Positions 23,499 through 35,009 are shown, numbered from the stretch's first letter. The stretch is DNA of 64,000 nt from Cryptomeria japonica (GCF_030272615.1 NC_081415.1:624773740-624837739); one strand, 5' to 3'. The notes: generated by a model not told the origin, from the letters alone. Made by a program: numbers and translations.

Positions 23499-24798
23499 TG
23501 TGCATGTAAAATTCATCATTAAATTAACTAAAAATCAGAGGGAAATCACGAATCCCTATCTAATTAAAGAAATATTAATAAACCAATGAAATAACACAAT
23601 CAAACAATAGGAGTATTAAATCTATCAGTAAAAACTCCCTATACCATGATTGCATATTGCTTCCATTACTCTTCTTCTCTTTGTGGTATGGTGGCTCTCA
23701 AATATCGTGCTAGCAACCTAAAAATGATATAAAGATTCAAAGTTTGTGATTGTTGAAAATGGAGATTGAATGCTCAATTTATAGATTATTGGAGAGGATT
23801 GATTGAAAGGTAGAACATATTGATTAAGAGGTGGAACTCAAGTGAGATCACATGTTGATTGAGAGTTGAACTGTTGATTTAGAGGAGGAACAAAATAGGT
23901 TGAATAGATTAATTGAGTTAACTGATTGAGAAAAAAGTTGATTGAAAGATGAAAAAGAATGATTGAAGGATAATTAAAGAAATTGAAATAGTTAACTGAT
24001 TGAAATCTTTTTGAGAGATTTATTCAGAAAAAGCTAACTAAAAGAAAGAAATAGGAATTAAAAAGATAATGATTTAATTAATTGATTGATTGAAATAATT
24101 AATTTAGCATGTGCTTGCACTTTGACTTTGATTTTCATTTTAATCTTTGCATGATATTTAATTCAAATATTGAATTTATTTGAAATTCAATTTGTTATTT
24201 GAATATATTTAGAACTTGACTTTGATTTTCAATTTGATTTTGAAATCATGCACATGTATTTGAAATTAGAAGATATTAGAAGAATATGAATTAATGTAAT
24301 TAAATGAAATTAGAAGAAATTAGAATTTGGGGATTTGGAATTGGAATTAGAAGAATAAATTAGTTAATTAAATAATTTAAAGAAACTATTTAATTATTTA
24401 GAAATTGAATTTAATTAAATAATAAAGATCATTTAAATTAAAGGAATTAAATCATAATTAATTAAATAAATAATATTTAATTAATATTTAAAAAAGGGTT
24501 AATGATTAATTGAATAGAGATAGAAATTAAAAATGAATTTATTTAAATAATAAATATTATTTAAATTGAAGACTAAAAATCACAATTAATTAAATAATAA
24601 ATATTTAATTAACATTAGAAAATGGTTTAAATGATTAAATGATGATATAATTGAAATTGGAATAATTAGTAAGATGATGAGGAAATATGAAATTAGAAGA
24701 ATAAGATTAATTAACTTAATTAAAGAATTAAAGAATTATTTAACTAATTTAGATGAATAATTATTATGCGATTAATGAGACATTTTTAGGTGTCTACA
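23499..24798 (-). repeat. G2 3' LTR
   Basis: Very AT-rich, full of TTAATTAAATAA-type strings. It ends GGTGTCTACA on the plus strand. Confidence 0.92.
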
Positions 24799-24815
24799 TT
24801 TTCCCCTCTTTGATA
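24799..24815 (-). promoter_or_regulatory. G2 polypurine tract
   Basis: The minus strand reads ATCAAAGAGGGGAAAA directly before TGTAGACACC. It nearly matches the tract of G1 (AAAGAGGGGCAAAA). Confidence 0.85.
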
Positions 24816-27546
24816 CAATGTCGGAACAACATTGTTTGAAAGAAAATTAAAAAAATTTTGCCCCAATATGTCTTGGTGTGTATACCCTGGTGACACTTAG
24901 GTATAATGCCCCCTCAAGAGATTGTTTATGTAATAAAGGTATGAATGATATCTCGAAAGAAATAGAATGTGAGATAGAATAATAGTTAGTTGATTAGAGA
25001 TAGAGATAGGTGATGTGAAGATGATATTGAGATAGAATATGAGAGAATGAACCTTAGAATGAAATAGAATAATGTTAGATGATAGAAAATGATTTAGAAA
25101 GAGATGATGAGAAAAGAATCAACAAACTAGCAATAAGAAAATGAGATGAAATGATAATGATTGATTCACGAACCTATGTCATTATTTATTGTGCAATATA
25201 TATTCATCACCGAGCCTTATTATGTAACAATGGAGCTTTGCACATCAAGGTATAAGGAACCAAGATGTAAAGATATCTCATTGAAGAAACATAGACATAG
25301 CAGACAAGGAGTGAAACCCTCCATTCAGAGAATAATGCCAGAGGTTGAGGTATGTGGGATAGTTGCAAGCATAACTGTCCTTGACTTTTGCATAGGATAT
25401 TTGCCAGATGAACGTACCAACACAGGCACCCACTGGAACTATTGCCCCAAAACCTCATTGGTCCACACTAAAAATAACAAACAAAGAAAAATATAATTCC
25501 CATCCCGGATCCTCTAGTCACTTGTGGACATCCTTGAGTAGCATAGGAACATGACTTGTCGCCAAATGATAAAAGATAAAGACTGACCAGAACAAAGTTC
25601 AACAGCTATATTGACCTTGTGCCTTCATTCTCAGTTGCTTGATGTGATAGTTGATAATGTCTGATCTCAAAAAGTTGTAGACCCCATTTAAGACTGACCT
25701 ATCTGATTTTGAGTGTATCCTCTTCTATTTAGGACAACATAATGATCACTTGATATGGAAATTGATATGATGGATATGATAGTTTGATCAGTTGATTGCA
25801 GATGTTTGACTGGATAGTCATATCCTTTGCTAACTCCGTGCAAAGCGTTTGCTGGATATCTGCTAGGGTGTTTGATTCTTGTGAGACATTTTATTACAAG
25901 TTTTCTTTTTTATTGATTTTTTATTGTTTTTGGTTGATTTTTTTAGGACATTATATGGATGTTTTTGGATTTTTTCAGGACTTTATCTGAAGTTATTTTA
26001 TTTTTCATGTTTTCTCAATGTTTTTGGATTTGATGAAACATGGCGTGTCATTAATTTATAAAGATAACACTAACTTGGACAAAATCCAGTAGCCATATTG
26101 ATCTATGTCATTCTTTTGATCATTTGATGATTGATAGGAATGTCTAGCTTGAGAGAGTGAATACCCCGTGTAAGGTTGATCTGTCTGGTTTCGAGTGTAC
26201 CCTTCCCTGTATAGGACATGTTGATGTTTGATAGAGTTTGGTCAATAAATTGATTAACAAGACATATGATCAGTTTGATTTTAGACTTTGATAGGTTGTC
26301 TGTTGTTGATTTGATTTGATGGATGGTCTATGCTTTCTTGCTTTGATTTTTCAGTTTTTTTATTTTTTAATTTTTAAGGCTTTTTTCAAAACATTTTACC
26401 TTTTTTTGGGATTTTTTCAGCTATGCCCCTTGTATGTAGACCTATATATCATGATGATCTGGAAAATGCATGTGGAGACAATGAATTTTTGACATGACCT
26501 ATGTTAATGCAATATGCATGATGAAGATGCATTTCCTATTCTAACAAGGATGACTGTATTTGTTTAGCATTTTGTAATACACCAATTTGAGGTGGAGGTA
26601 CAAAACATTTCATATATAAGTCGTCAATCGATCCTTAAGGTCCCTTGGAACATCCAAATTAACACACTTAGTGACTAGGATTTACAAATGGAGATGCAGA
26701 AAACTTCCCCATTGGTTCTTGAAACTTTGATCTTCTTTTGCCCATGTGTGTGCAAATGAGTTAATTCATGCTCTTGTGTTCACTAAAGATCCTTAGAATC
26801 CTATATGACTAGCTATGTGGATTATTCTAACTTCAAAAGCATCCCGAATAGAGCCTTGCTGCCAACAAGCTGTTAGAGCTCCGATGTGGTTATAGACTAT
26901 AATTTCTCAAATATTGCTATGTTCCTAGTAGGTGTTCATATCCCTGATGGAGTTACTCATATTTTCCCATTGTCAATATTTTTGTGTACTTTGTATGTGT
27001 GATTATTCAGTTATATATCATTTCTCTCTTGCCTTGAGATTGATATTTGGCATAGCACTTTTTCTTTTGTATTTTCTTGCCTTCACTTGTAAGTAATGAA
27101 ATCTACTTGGGTGTGATAATTACAGTGGTGCTGAAGTAGAATTTTAGATTTTTGACTAGTCAAATGATAAACTAGGTGTCTATAATGATTTAGATATTCT
27201 ATTAATATGTTTAAGATATAGCAATTAATAGATTTTGGGTTAACAAGTCTCAAATAGTGAAATCACTACCCAACCATAAGTAAAATATCATCATAGGCTA
27301 ATGTTGAAATTGAATGACCTTAGGACCTCAAAGACTTCATGTCCGAATATCTAAGAAAGGAGACAACCCTTGTTTATCTTGAATGCAAACAAATGATAAA
27401 CTTGGATAGTTGCCTTGTTTTATTGATGTTGCTATATGCTTATGTATTTGAAAAAGAAACTATATGTGATGCAATGCTTTGAATAAAATGAGATGCAATA
27501 TAGAAAGTAAAACCTAAACTAACCCAACCCTTAGTTATAATATTGT
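24816..27546 (-). other. G2 3' internal non-coding region
   Basis: 2.7 kb without a credible coding frame. A ~165-bp block at 25,577-25,745 recurs imperfectly at 26,066-26,225; the shared core is a GACC/TACCCC...GAGTGTA segment ending TAGGACA. The 111-codon plus-strand frame at 25,161-25,496 is antisense to the element and matches nothing known to me. Confidence 0.5.
25577..26225. repeat. Imperfect internal duplication in G2
   Basis: Two ~165-bp copies lie ~490 bp apart (25,577-25,745 and 26,066-26,225). They share CAGTAGCCATATTGA-like, TCTGRTTTYGAGTGTA and TATAGGACA landmarks. Confidence 0.6.
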
Positions 27547-29570
27547 TTAAGGTGCATTTTGTTCATAGGGTCTTTGTTTGAAGAGTCGGATAAAGATGTC
27601 TTTTCCAATAGGATATAAGGACTCAGCTAAGTGTACATGTTCAACATCTCCAATGTTGATTTTATTAGTTTTTGGATTTTGTGGATCAATAGAGGGAAAT
27701 CCAGCTCTAGCACCCATTAATTCAGCTATAGCCTTATCATTTTTAAATAAATCCAAGTATGGTAGGTCCTCTTTCCCCAATCTATCAAGTGCAGGTATAT
27801 GAGGCAAATAGATTCCAGTTTCGAAGTTGTGACATGAGCAGGTGTTATGTTTATTTTTGTCAATACATTGGAATTTGATGATGACACACATACATTTGTT
27901 GACAAGTTGTTCTCTGTAGTATGATAAAGACTAGTGATTGATAAGGGGTTCATAAAAACCTTTTGTAGAGGGATGGGGATCATGAGGGAGACTAGGAGAA
28001 ATGGTAAGTTCATTTGAGAGGGAATATTGTAAGTAACATGGAGGATTATGACATGGAGATGAAGGGATGGAGGGATCTTGATCAGGATCTAGAGAAATAA
28101 TGCGATCTTGCTTAGGACATTAAAGTGAAGGAATACTTTGATCTTGACTTGGAATAGGACCATTGGATTTTGTGCTTCTCTATTGAATTTAAATTGGATC
28201 ATTGGAGTTTTCACTTTTCTCTTGATTTTGAATTGGATTATTGGATTTTGAGCTTTTCTCTTTATTTTAAATTGGATCATTGGATTTTTCACTTTTCTCA
28301 TTATTTTGGATTGGATCATTATGAATGGAAGGGATATCATGATCTTGCTTAGGCATTGGATGTTGAATGGGACTTGGAAAGGCACTTTTCTCTTGAGATG
28401 GAAGGGGATAATCGTGAATGGAATACAAAAGGATCATAGGATCATCATAGTATTATTGGTCGGTGGGATGTTGATCAAAAATTGGATAGGATGGAAGGGT
28501 TTTTTCTTGATCTTTATTTATTTCAAGACTCATTTCTTCTGATTTTGGATCATCCTCTTGACACATGGAAGGAGTTTGGATAAGCATGGGAGATTCTTGG
28601 AATGTTTCAACATATTGGCCTAATGAGAAAGGATTTTGAATGAGACTCTTTGTAATAGGATTATAGGATGTGATTGGGTCTTGAATTTCTGAATCATGGA
28701 AAGGACTGAAATCATGACTTGGATTAGATTGGATTTATATTATGGATAGCCCATGGGAGGTTGCATTATTGGATAAAGATGGTGTGGACTTCTCTTGTGT
28801 AACTTCAGGGCATGAGGAAATGGTGGAATATATGGAGGCTACTTGAGGTGCAAAGTCTTGATGGTAAGAGTCATTGCTAGACATGGGCAAATGACCTTTT
28901 TGCATGATAGGTGACACATTGGCCATGTTCGATTGAAGTCCAAAGGGTGACACATTTGTAATAAACTTGCATTCATTTGGGATACCCTTGGTGGTGTATT
29001 TGAAGCCATAGGAGGATATTCACAAACATGTGATGTGACTGAAGGAAAAATTGATTGTGTAATTGTGTGTGACTTTGGTAGTGGTTGACTTGTTTGTATA
29101 ATTTGTGGTGCAGAGAGTTGTGTCATTTGTTGTATTGGTTGTTGGACTTGTATTATTGGATGTATTTGCTATTGATATTGGTTTCTCATGTTTATTTTTG
29201 TGAGAATAGTTGGTATGTATGACTTGATAATAAGAGCTCGCACATCAACTGGCTCTAGGTTTGTAATGGGATCTCCAAATTTTTGAAATAGTTTGAACAT
29301 TTGGGATCTACTCTCTTCACCTTTTTTAACGTTTTTTTCCAAGATCTCTATTTCTTGAGATAGTTTCTCTTCAAGTGATGGAGAAATAGAAATGACACTT
29401 GTTTCTTCCTGATAGGTTTGATGTACGTTTTCAAACATGTATATGTTGGATTGAGATGATTGATTGTTTGGTTGCAATGACATGGTCCCACGAAAGTCAG
29501 AAGTTTGATAAGGGTAATGTTGTCTCCAAGAAGTTTGAGAGCTTGTTTCAACCAGGTCACTATATGCCAT
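27547..29570 (-). pseudogene. G2 long unknown ORF (~670 codons, decayed)
   Basis: Reading from ATG 29,570, one frame runs to ~28,990 with a single stop near 29,169. A one-base shift then leads to a second frame that runs to 27,547 with about seven stops, mostly at Gln codons (CAA to TAA). The inferred protein has a Gln/Ser/Thr-rich N-terminus, a predicted coiled coil (SLEEKLSQEIEILEKNVKKG) near residue 75, and a long Pro/Ser/Gln/Asn-rich middle with a 36-bp coding repeat at 28,170-28,320. The compact C-terminal domain of ~100 residues includes IYLPHIPALDRLGKEDLPYL and EHVHLAESLYPIGKDIFIRL. I recognise no Gag, Pol or Env feature. It may be a diverged structural protein or a captured gene. Confidence 0.55.
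28170..28320 (-). repeat. 36-bp coding tandem repeat in the G2 ORF
   Basis: About four units of a TTGGATCATTGGA...CACTTTTCTC pattern. On the minus strand in ORF frame each unit encodes NDPIQN/EKSEKS-like residues, a hydrophilic repeat of 12 residues. Confidence 0.7.
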
Positions 29571-29859
29571 TTTTTTTTGGATTTTTGAAGTTTAGGGATG
29601 AAATGCAATGCAACTAAGGGATGAAAATGCAACCCTATTTTTTGGAATTTTTTGAGAATTTTGAAAATGGACAAATACAACTAAGGATGAAAAATGCAAC
29701 CTATGTTTTTAATTTTTTGCCAAATTGGATTAAGGAATGACAAGATGAAATCCTAAAGAATGACAGTGCAACCTATGGACTTGGACTAGGGAACACCCTA
29801 ATTTTGAAAATAATGCAAAATGGAGATAATCATTTGACCCTATGTCTTATGAGGATGTA

Positions 29860-30340
29860 GACTATGCAAGGACTAAAACTGGGATTATGACGACTATGCA
29901 AGGACTTATGCAAAGATTATGATGACTATGCAAGGACTATATACGAAGATTATGACAACTGTGCAAGGATTATATGCAACGATTATGAGGATGCTAATGG
30001 GATGCAAATGAGGACTTTATAAGGACAATGCAAGACAATGTAAGGACTTATGTGAAGATTATGATGACGTATATGGGGTTTCTATAAGGACATAGATGAA
30101 GACTATATAAGGATTGATGTAAGACTATATGAGGACTATAATAAGGATGTAAATGAGGATTATGCAAGGACTTATGCAACTTCTAAGGACATATGTGAGG
30201 ATAATAATAAGGACGTAAATGAGGATGATAATAATGGCATAAATGAGGCTTATGCAAGGACTTATGAAAATCCTAAGAACATATATGAGGATGATAATAA
30301 GGATGTAAATGAGGACTATGCAAGGACTACCTATGGTCAC
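29860..30340. repeat. Degenerate minisatellite in the G2 leader
   Basis: Variants of GACTATGCAAGGACTTATG and GATGATAATAAGGATGTAAA alternate for ~480 bp. The 71-codon minus-strand frame here is only the translation of this repeat. Confidence 0.75.
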
Positions 30341-32448
30341 AAGTATGTAAATTTTTTGAGTTTGTAGGACTGTCTAATGTTTCAAGATAAAATTTATTTC
30401 TAGTAATTATGTCTATAGGACAAGTTTTTTATTTTCTAAATTTGAGAACAAAAGTTTGAAGACAGGTATAGTTGATTGGACTATGTTCTGACCAACTCTA
30501 AGAATGCAAAGATACATAAGATAGGGCCTGAAATAGCCCAAACACTAACTCAATACTAGTCTGGTACAATGATACATATAAAAGAAAATAATACAATCTT
30601 AGGCTAGAAAGTGGACACCATTCAATGAGGCCCCCACAACAAAATACCGAAACAAAATGAACAGATAAGGAGTCTGGCAGCACTGGTTCCACTCCACGGC
30701 ACACACTTCTCGAGCATGCTAGTCTCTCTTACCTCAAAGATCCGAAGATATGATCACCAAGGGATTTTTGTCTCATAATGCAAGGTGCATGTGGGGTATC
30801 TATGGGGTATGATCTACACTCTCGAAAATAGTGAATGTGGGATTTGGGCTACTAAGTTGGTTCTTATTGTAAATTTTAAGGGATCCTGATCCAACGATGT
30901 ATTCTCAGACAAAGCCAATTAAGACTTTAGTTAAGATTATCAGTGCACGGAAGGCCCCCACATACATCAAATTCACTCAACGCTCTAGCCGCCTGACCAA
31001 TATATTTATATAGCGGCTCGGAAAACCCGCTCGAGAGTATGCTGCAAGAGATGATATCCTGAATGCATCCCAATTCGAAGTAACTCTATGGGGTGACGAA
31101 ATCCCTAGTCAAAGATATTGCTCACTACTAAAATGACAAAAATGGGTGTTGTTATCACCTTCTCCATTTCTCCCAAGACCCCAAAGGTGGGTGGAAAGGT
31201 AGTTAATGCAACAGTAGGTCCACGCCAAACACAATAAAAAGTTCTTTCCCTTAAAAAAAAATGAAGTGTGAGTTATTCTATTGATAAGCCTCATTCACGT
31301 TCATTTTAAAACCCAAACTTGGGTGTGAGATACAAATGTGCATGTCAATTTTAGAACACCAAAATGAAGTTTGAAAGCATGCATGTCAATTTTAACCAAG
31401 TTTATTTTAAACCCAAAACTGAAGTGTGAAAGCACGCATGTCAATTTTAAACAAGTTTATTTTAAGCCCAAAATTAAAGTGTGATAACATGCATTTCCAT
31501 TTTAACCAGGTTTATTTTAAGCCCAAAAATGAAGTGTGACAACATGTGTGTTTATGATTCAATAATAATTCGATCCTCTCTATAAAATTTCCACATGTTG
31601 TAGATAGATAATCAGTAACCCAAGAAAATCGATAGAAAATAGAAAACTTAACAATGAATAATACGAATGCATAATGATACCTGAGCGAATGCGTGATACT
31701 GTATGATCAATTACGTAAAAATGACAATGGAAATGCAAAATCCTGACAAAATGAATGCGTGATACTGACAGAGTGATTGCGTGAAAATATCTAGGCGAAT
31801 GCGTAAAACACAGATAGACCAAAAAAAATAAAAATAAAAAGTTTAATTCTGATCTGGAACCTGCAAAACAGATTGTGATGCCCTAGCAAGATCTCTCATC
31901 ATCCATTCTATATTAAGAAAATCATATTTTACTCTATACGAGAGAACTAGGTTGTTATATTTATCAATGGTTGGTTGGTCCTATAGATCTTGTATCTTCT
32001 TTTCTTCCTTTAGGATTTTCTGATAACATTTGGCTTGTCTTCTTTGTTCCTTCATCCTCCTAGCACCTGAAATCCCAAATTGTACCTTACGTGCCATAAG
32101 ATGTCATAATTAAAACATGCAATAAAGGTAAACAATGTTCAGATTTAACCAATTTCATACAAAATCTAACAGAATAGAAAGCAGGAAAGAAGAAATATCA
32201 GATACACAGAACACATAAATAACTCTGTCGATTGTGTGACAAAATCCGAGTGAATGTGTGACAAAATAAAGGCTATTGCATGATGAGGTCTGCACGAATG
32301 TGTGACCCTATGTGATCGATTGCATGATTCTGTAAATGTGATTGCGTGATTGTTCAATCCATTGTGCAATCTATACAAAACCTACAAACAATGAAAATTT
32401 CCTATGACCTGCAAAAATCACACAGAAAACCAGAAGATTAATTAGTCA
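30341..32448 (-). promoter_or_regulatory. G2 long 5' leader
   Basis: About 2.1 kb between the primer site and the minisatellite. It holds a 55-bp tandem array (31,311-31,550) and two clusters of an 11-bp CGAATGCGTGA-like motif (31,684-31,805 and 32,226-32,360). A GC-richer block (30,940-31,060) contains an AGCCGC...GCGGCT inverted repeat around TATATTTATATAG. No coding domain is seen. By position it would contain packaging and translation-control signals, but that is inference. Confidence 0.5.
31311..31550. repeat. 55-bp tandem repeat, ~4 units
   Basis: Unit starts fall at 31,366, 31,421, 31,476 and 31,531 (GAAGTGTGAAAGCAYGCATG), an exact 55-bp period, with a shorter degenerate unit before 31,366. 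Confidence 0.85.
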
Positions 32449-32450
32449 TT

Positions 32451-32470
32451 GATTCACGTCGGGCTCACCA
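32451..32470 (-). promoter_or_regulatory. G2 primer binding site (tRNA-Trp-like)
   Basis: The minus strand reads TGGTGAGCCCGACGTGAA, three bases after the 5' LTR. From memory of plant tRNA-Trp (ending ...TTCACGTCGGGTTCACCA) this is complementary with one mismatch. The primer is therefore not initiator tRNA-Met, unlike the copia elements in this window. Confidence 0.75.
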
Positions 32471-32473
32471 AAA

Positions 32474-33774
32474 TGTGTATGTAAAATTCATCATTAAATT
32501 AACTAGAAATCAGAGGGAAATCACAAATCTCTATCTAATTAAAGAATTCTAAATAAACCAATGAAATAACACAATCAAAGAATAGGAGTATAAAATCTAT
32601 CAATAAAAACTCCTTATCCCATGATTGCATATTGCTTCCATTTCTCTTCTTCTCTTTGTGGTATGGTGGCTCTCAGATATTGCATTGGCAACCTACAAAT
32701 AACACAAAGATTCAAAGTTCGTGATTGTTGACAATGGAGATTGAATGCTCAATTTATAGATTATTAGAGAGGATTGATTGAAAGGTGGAACATATTGATT
32801 AAGACGTGGAACTTAGGTGAGATCGCATGCTGATTGATAGTTGAACTATTGACTTAGAGGTGGAACAAAATAGATTGAATAGATTAATTGAGTTAACTGA
32901 TTGAGAAAAAAGATGATTAAAAGATGAAAAAGAATGGTTGGAGGATAATTAAAGAAACTGAAATAGTTAACTGATTGAAAGATTTTTGAGAGATTTGTTT
33001 AGAAATAACTAACTAAAAGATAGAAATAGGAATTGAAAAGATGATGATTTAATTAATTAATTGATTGAATTAATTAATTTAGCACGTGCTTGCACTTTGA
33101 CTTTGATTTTCAATTTAATCTTTGCATGATATTTAATTCAAATATTGAATTTATTTTAAATTCAATTTGTTATTTGAATATATTTAGAGCTTGACTTTGA
33201 TTTTCAATCTAATTTTTGAAATCATGCACATGTATTTGAAATTAGAAGAAATTAGAAGAATATGAATCAATGTAATTAAACAAAATTAGAAGAAATTAGA
33301 ATTTGGGGATTTGGAATTGGAATTAGAAGAATAAATTAGTTAATTAAATAATTTAAAGAAACTATTTAATTATTTAGAAATTAAATTTAATTAAATAATA
33401 AAGATCATTTAAATTAAAGGAAGTAAATCATAATTAATTAAATAAATAATATTTAATTAATATTTAGAAAAGGGTTAATGATTAATTGAATAGAGATAGA
33501 AATTGAAAATGAATTTATTTAAATAATAAAGATTATTTAAATTGAAGATTAAAAATCACAATTAATTAAATAATAAATATTTAATTAACATTAGAAAATG
33601 GTTTAAATGATTAAATGATGATAGAATTGAATTTGGAATAAATAATAAGATGATGAGGAAATATGAATTTAGAAGAATAAGATTAATTAACTTAATTAAA
33701 TAATTAAAGAATTATTTAACTAATTTAGATGAATAATTAGTATGCGATTAATGAGACATTTTTAGGTGTCTATA
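32474..33774 (-). repeat. G2 5' LTR
   Basis: Parallel to 23499-24798. The outer end reads GTCTATA instead of GTCTACA. Divergence from the partner is visibly small, mostly C/T and G/A changes. Confidence 0.92.
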
Positions 33775-33779
33775 GGAGG

Positions 33780-34129
33780 CATTTCACTAATCAAAGTTTC
33801 CAACTTTGAAATCTTGACTTGTCAATGGGAGATCTTCAATTTTTGAGAGATTGAACAATCATGATTGAAGTATTGCTAGATAATATCATTCATCAATACT
33901 TGTGAAGGACAAATATTCACCCTGAGTTAAGAGAGACTTTATGATGGATTTGAGAATCTATTAATCATTATAGATTTTTTTGGAAACATTGACAAGAAAT
34001 TTCAATTTCTCAATTTGTCTTTTTCTCTTTGGTAAAGCTTAAAATTATACAAAAAAATGAAGACTCCTATATGCATGTTGGCTACTAGAAGGTAGATGGC
34101 TTTTTTAGGGTAAATAACTGATAAGAGAT
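33780..34129. other. Host-side flank right of G2
   Basis: Continuation of the sequence interrupted by G2. I see no recognisable domain. Confidence 0.3.
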
Positions 34130-34710
34130 TGAATACTAGTTTGAGTTATAAATATCTACTAGTCCTATATATAATTATATCCTTTCTAGGGGAGGGTTTT
34201 ATAATGACAAATCATAGATATCGTGTGAGTTCAAACATCTCATCATCGTTTATGGCCATTTCTCTAGATAGAGGTCTAAGCAATTCTATGACTAAGAATA
34301 TAAGTAAGCCAATATTTAAGAAATAAGTATTGGGTGAGCTGGATGTTGTCCTCATAACCTATGACAAATTTTGGATTTGATTGCCCAAGGATTTTGACAA
34401 ATAGAATGAATAAATTCCAAAAATCCCAATGATTCTAATGGATGATGTGGATGATTACCAAGTAAACAAAGAGGAAAAAATTAGGAGTTTGAATTTCCTA
34501 ATGAATTTGACCAATGTAGTAGAGAACACAACCCCAGATTAGATTTCAACCTACATTCGTCAGGAAGGTCTAGAGGAACAGTTTCAAGTAGCTAAGGTGG
34601 AAAGAGAGAACCTAGTGGATGAGGACAAGATGGAAATGAATGAAGAAGTTTAGAAGGATTAGGTGACTTTCTGGGCTCGTATTTTATTTTTAGATTATTA
34701 ATATAAATGA
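34130..34710 (+). pseudogene. Unidentified decayed ORF
   Basis: A single frame from about 34,129 to 34,700 remains coherent across about seven stops. It is open for 65 codons, then hydrophilic and Glu/Lys-rich with EGLEEQFQVAKVERENLVDE and a final VTFWARILFLDY. Three stops (34,540, 34,651, 34,660) are TAG in places where TGG (Trp) would fit. I do not recognise the family. It precedes repeat unit A and may belong to the same element. Confidence 0.4.
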
Positions 34711-35009
34711 TCTGGTATTTTAGAATAGAGTAGGAGTTAGAATAGTTTGTCCAAGTGTTCTGGAGGTTAGAACAATTTTTGCTTTTCTTATAGAATGCCC
34801 ATGATTTTGATTCTAGAAACTATTAGAAGATCTGCTTAACTAATATTTTAATACTGGGAAAGATCTTTATTTCTCTTTTAGTATTACAAACTTGTTTTAT
34901 GGAAGTTGAATATTTTCTACAATGAATGGGGATCGACCCTTACTAATAGTTTAATTATCCAAAATAACAAACAAATAGTGAACTGGTTGATAAGATAATT
35001 CTAGTTGAA

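Larger units (their letters stand above)
23499..33774 (-). mobile_element. G2: 10.3-kb non-autonomous LTR retrotransposon
   Basis: LTRs of 1300 and 1301 bp (23499-24798 and 32474-33774) are flanked by perfect 5-bp duplications GGAGG (23494-23498 and 33775-33779). In minus orientation the LTR runs TGTAGACACC...CA. A tRNA-Trp-like primer site follows the 5' LTR, and a purine tract (AAAGAGGGGAAAA) precedes the 3' LTR. The 7.7-kb interior has no recognisable protease, integrase, reverse transcriptase or RNase H in any frame. Its only long coding signal is an unfamiliar ORF at 29,570-27,547. It fits the LARD class (large, non-autonomous) and is probably a gypsy parasite given the LTR and purine-tract style. 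Confidence 0.9.

Noticed and set aside
25161..25496. 111-codon plus-strand ORF
   Set aside because: It is antisense to G2, has no recognisable domain, and a comparably long frame exists on the opposite strand, as expected by chance.
30125..30340. 71-codon minus-strand ORF rich in Ile and Leu
   Set aside because: It is the translation of the degenerate minisatellite at 29,860-30,340.
31311..31550. Regular 55-bp repeats resembling a CRISPR array
   Set aside because: The repeats are contiguous with no unique spacers and lie in a plant retrotransposon leader.
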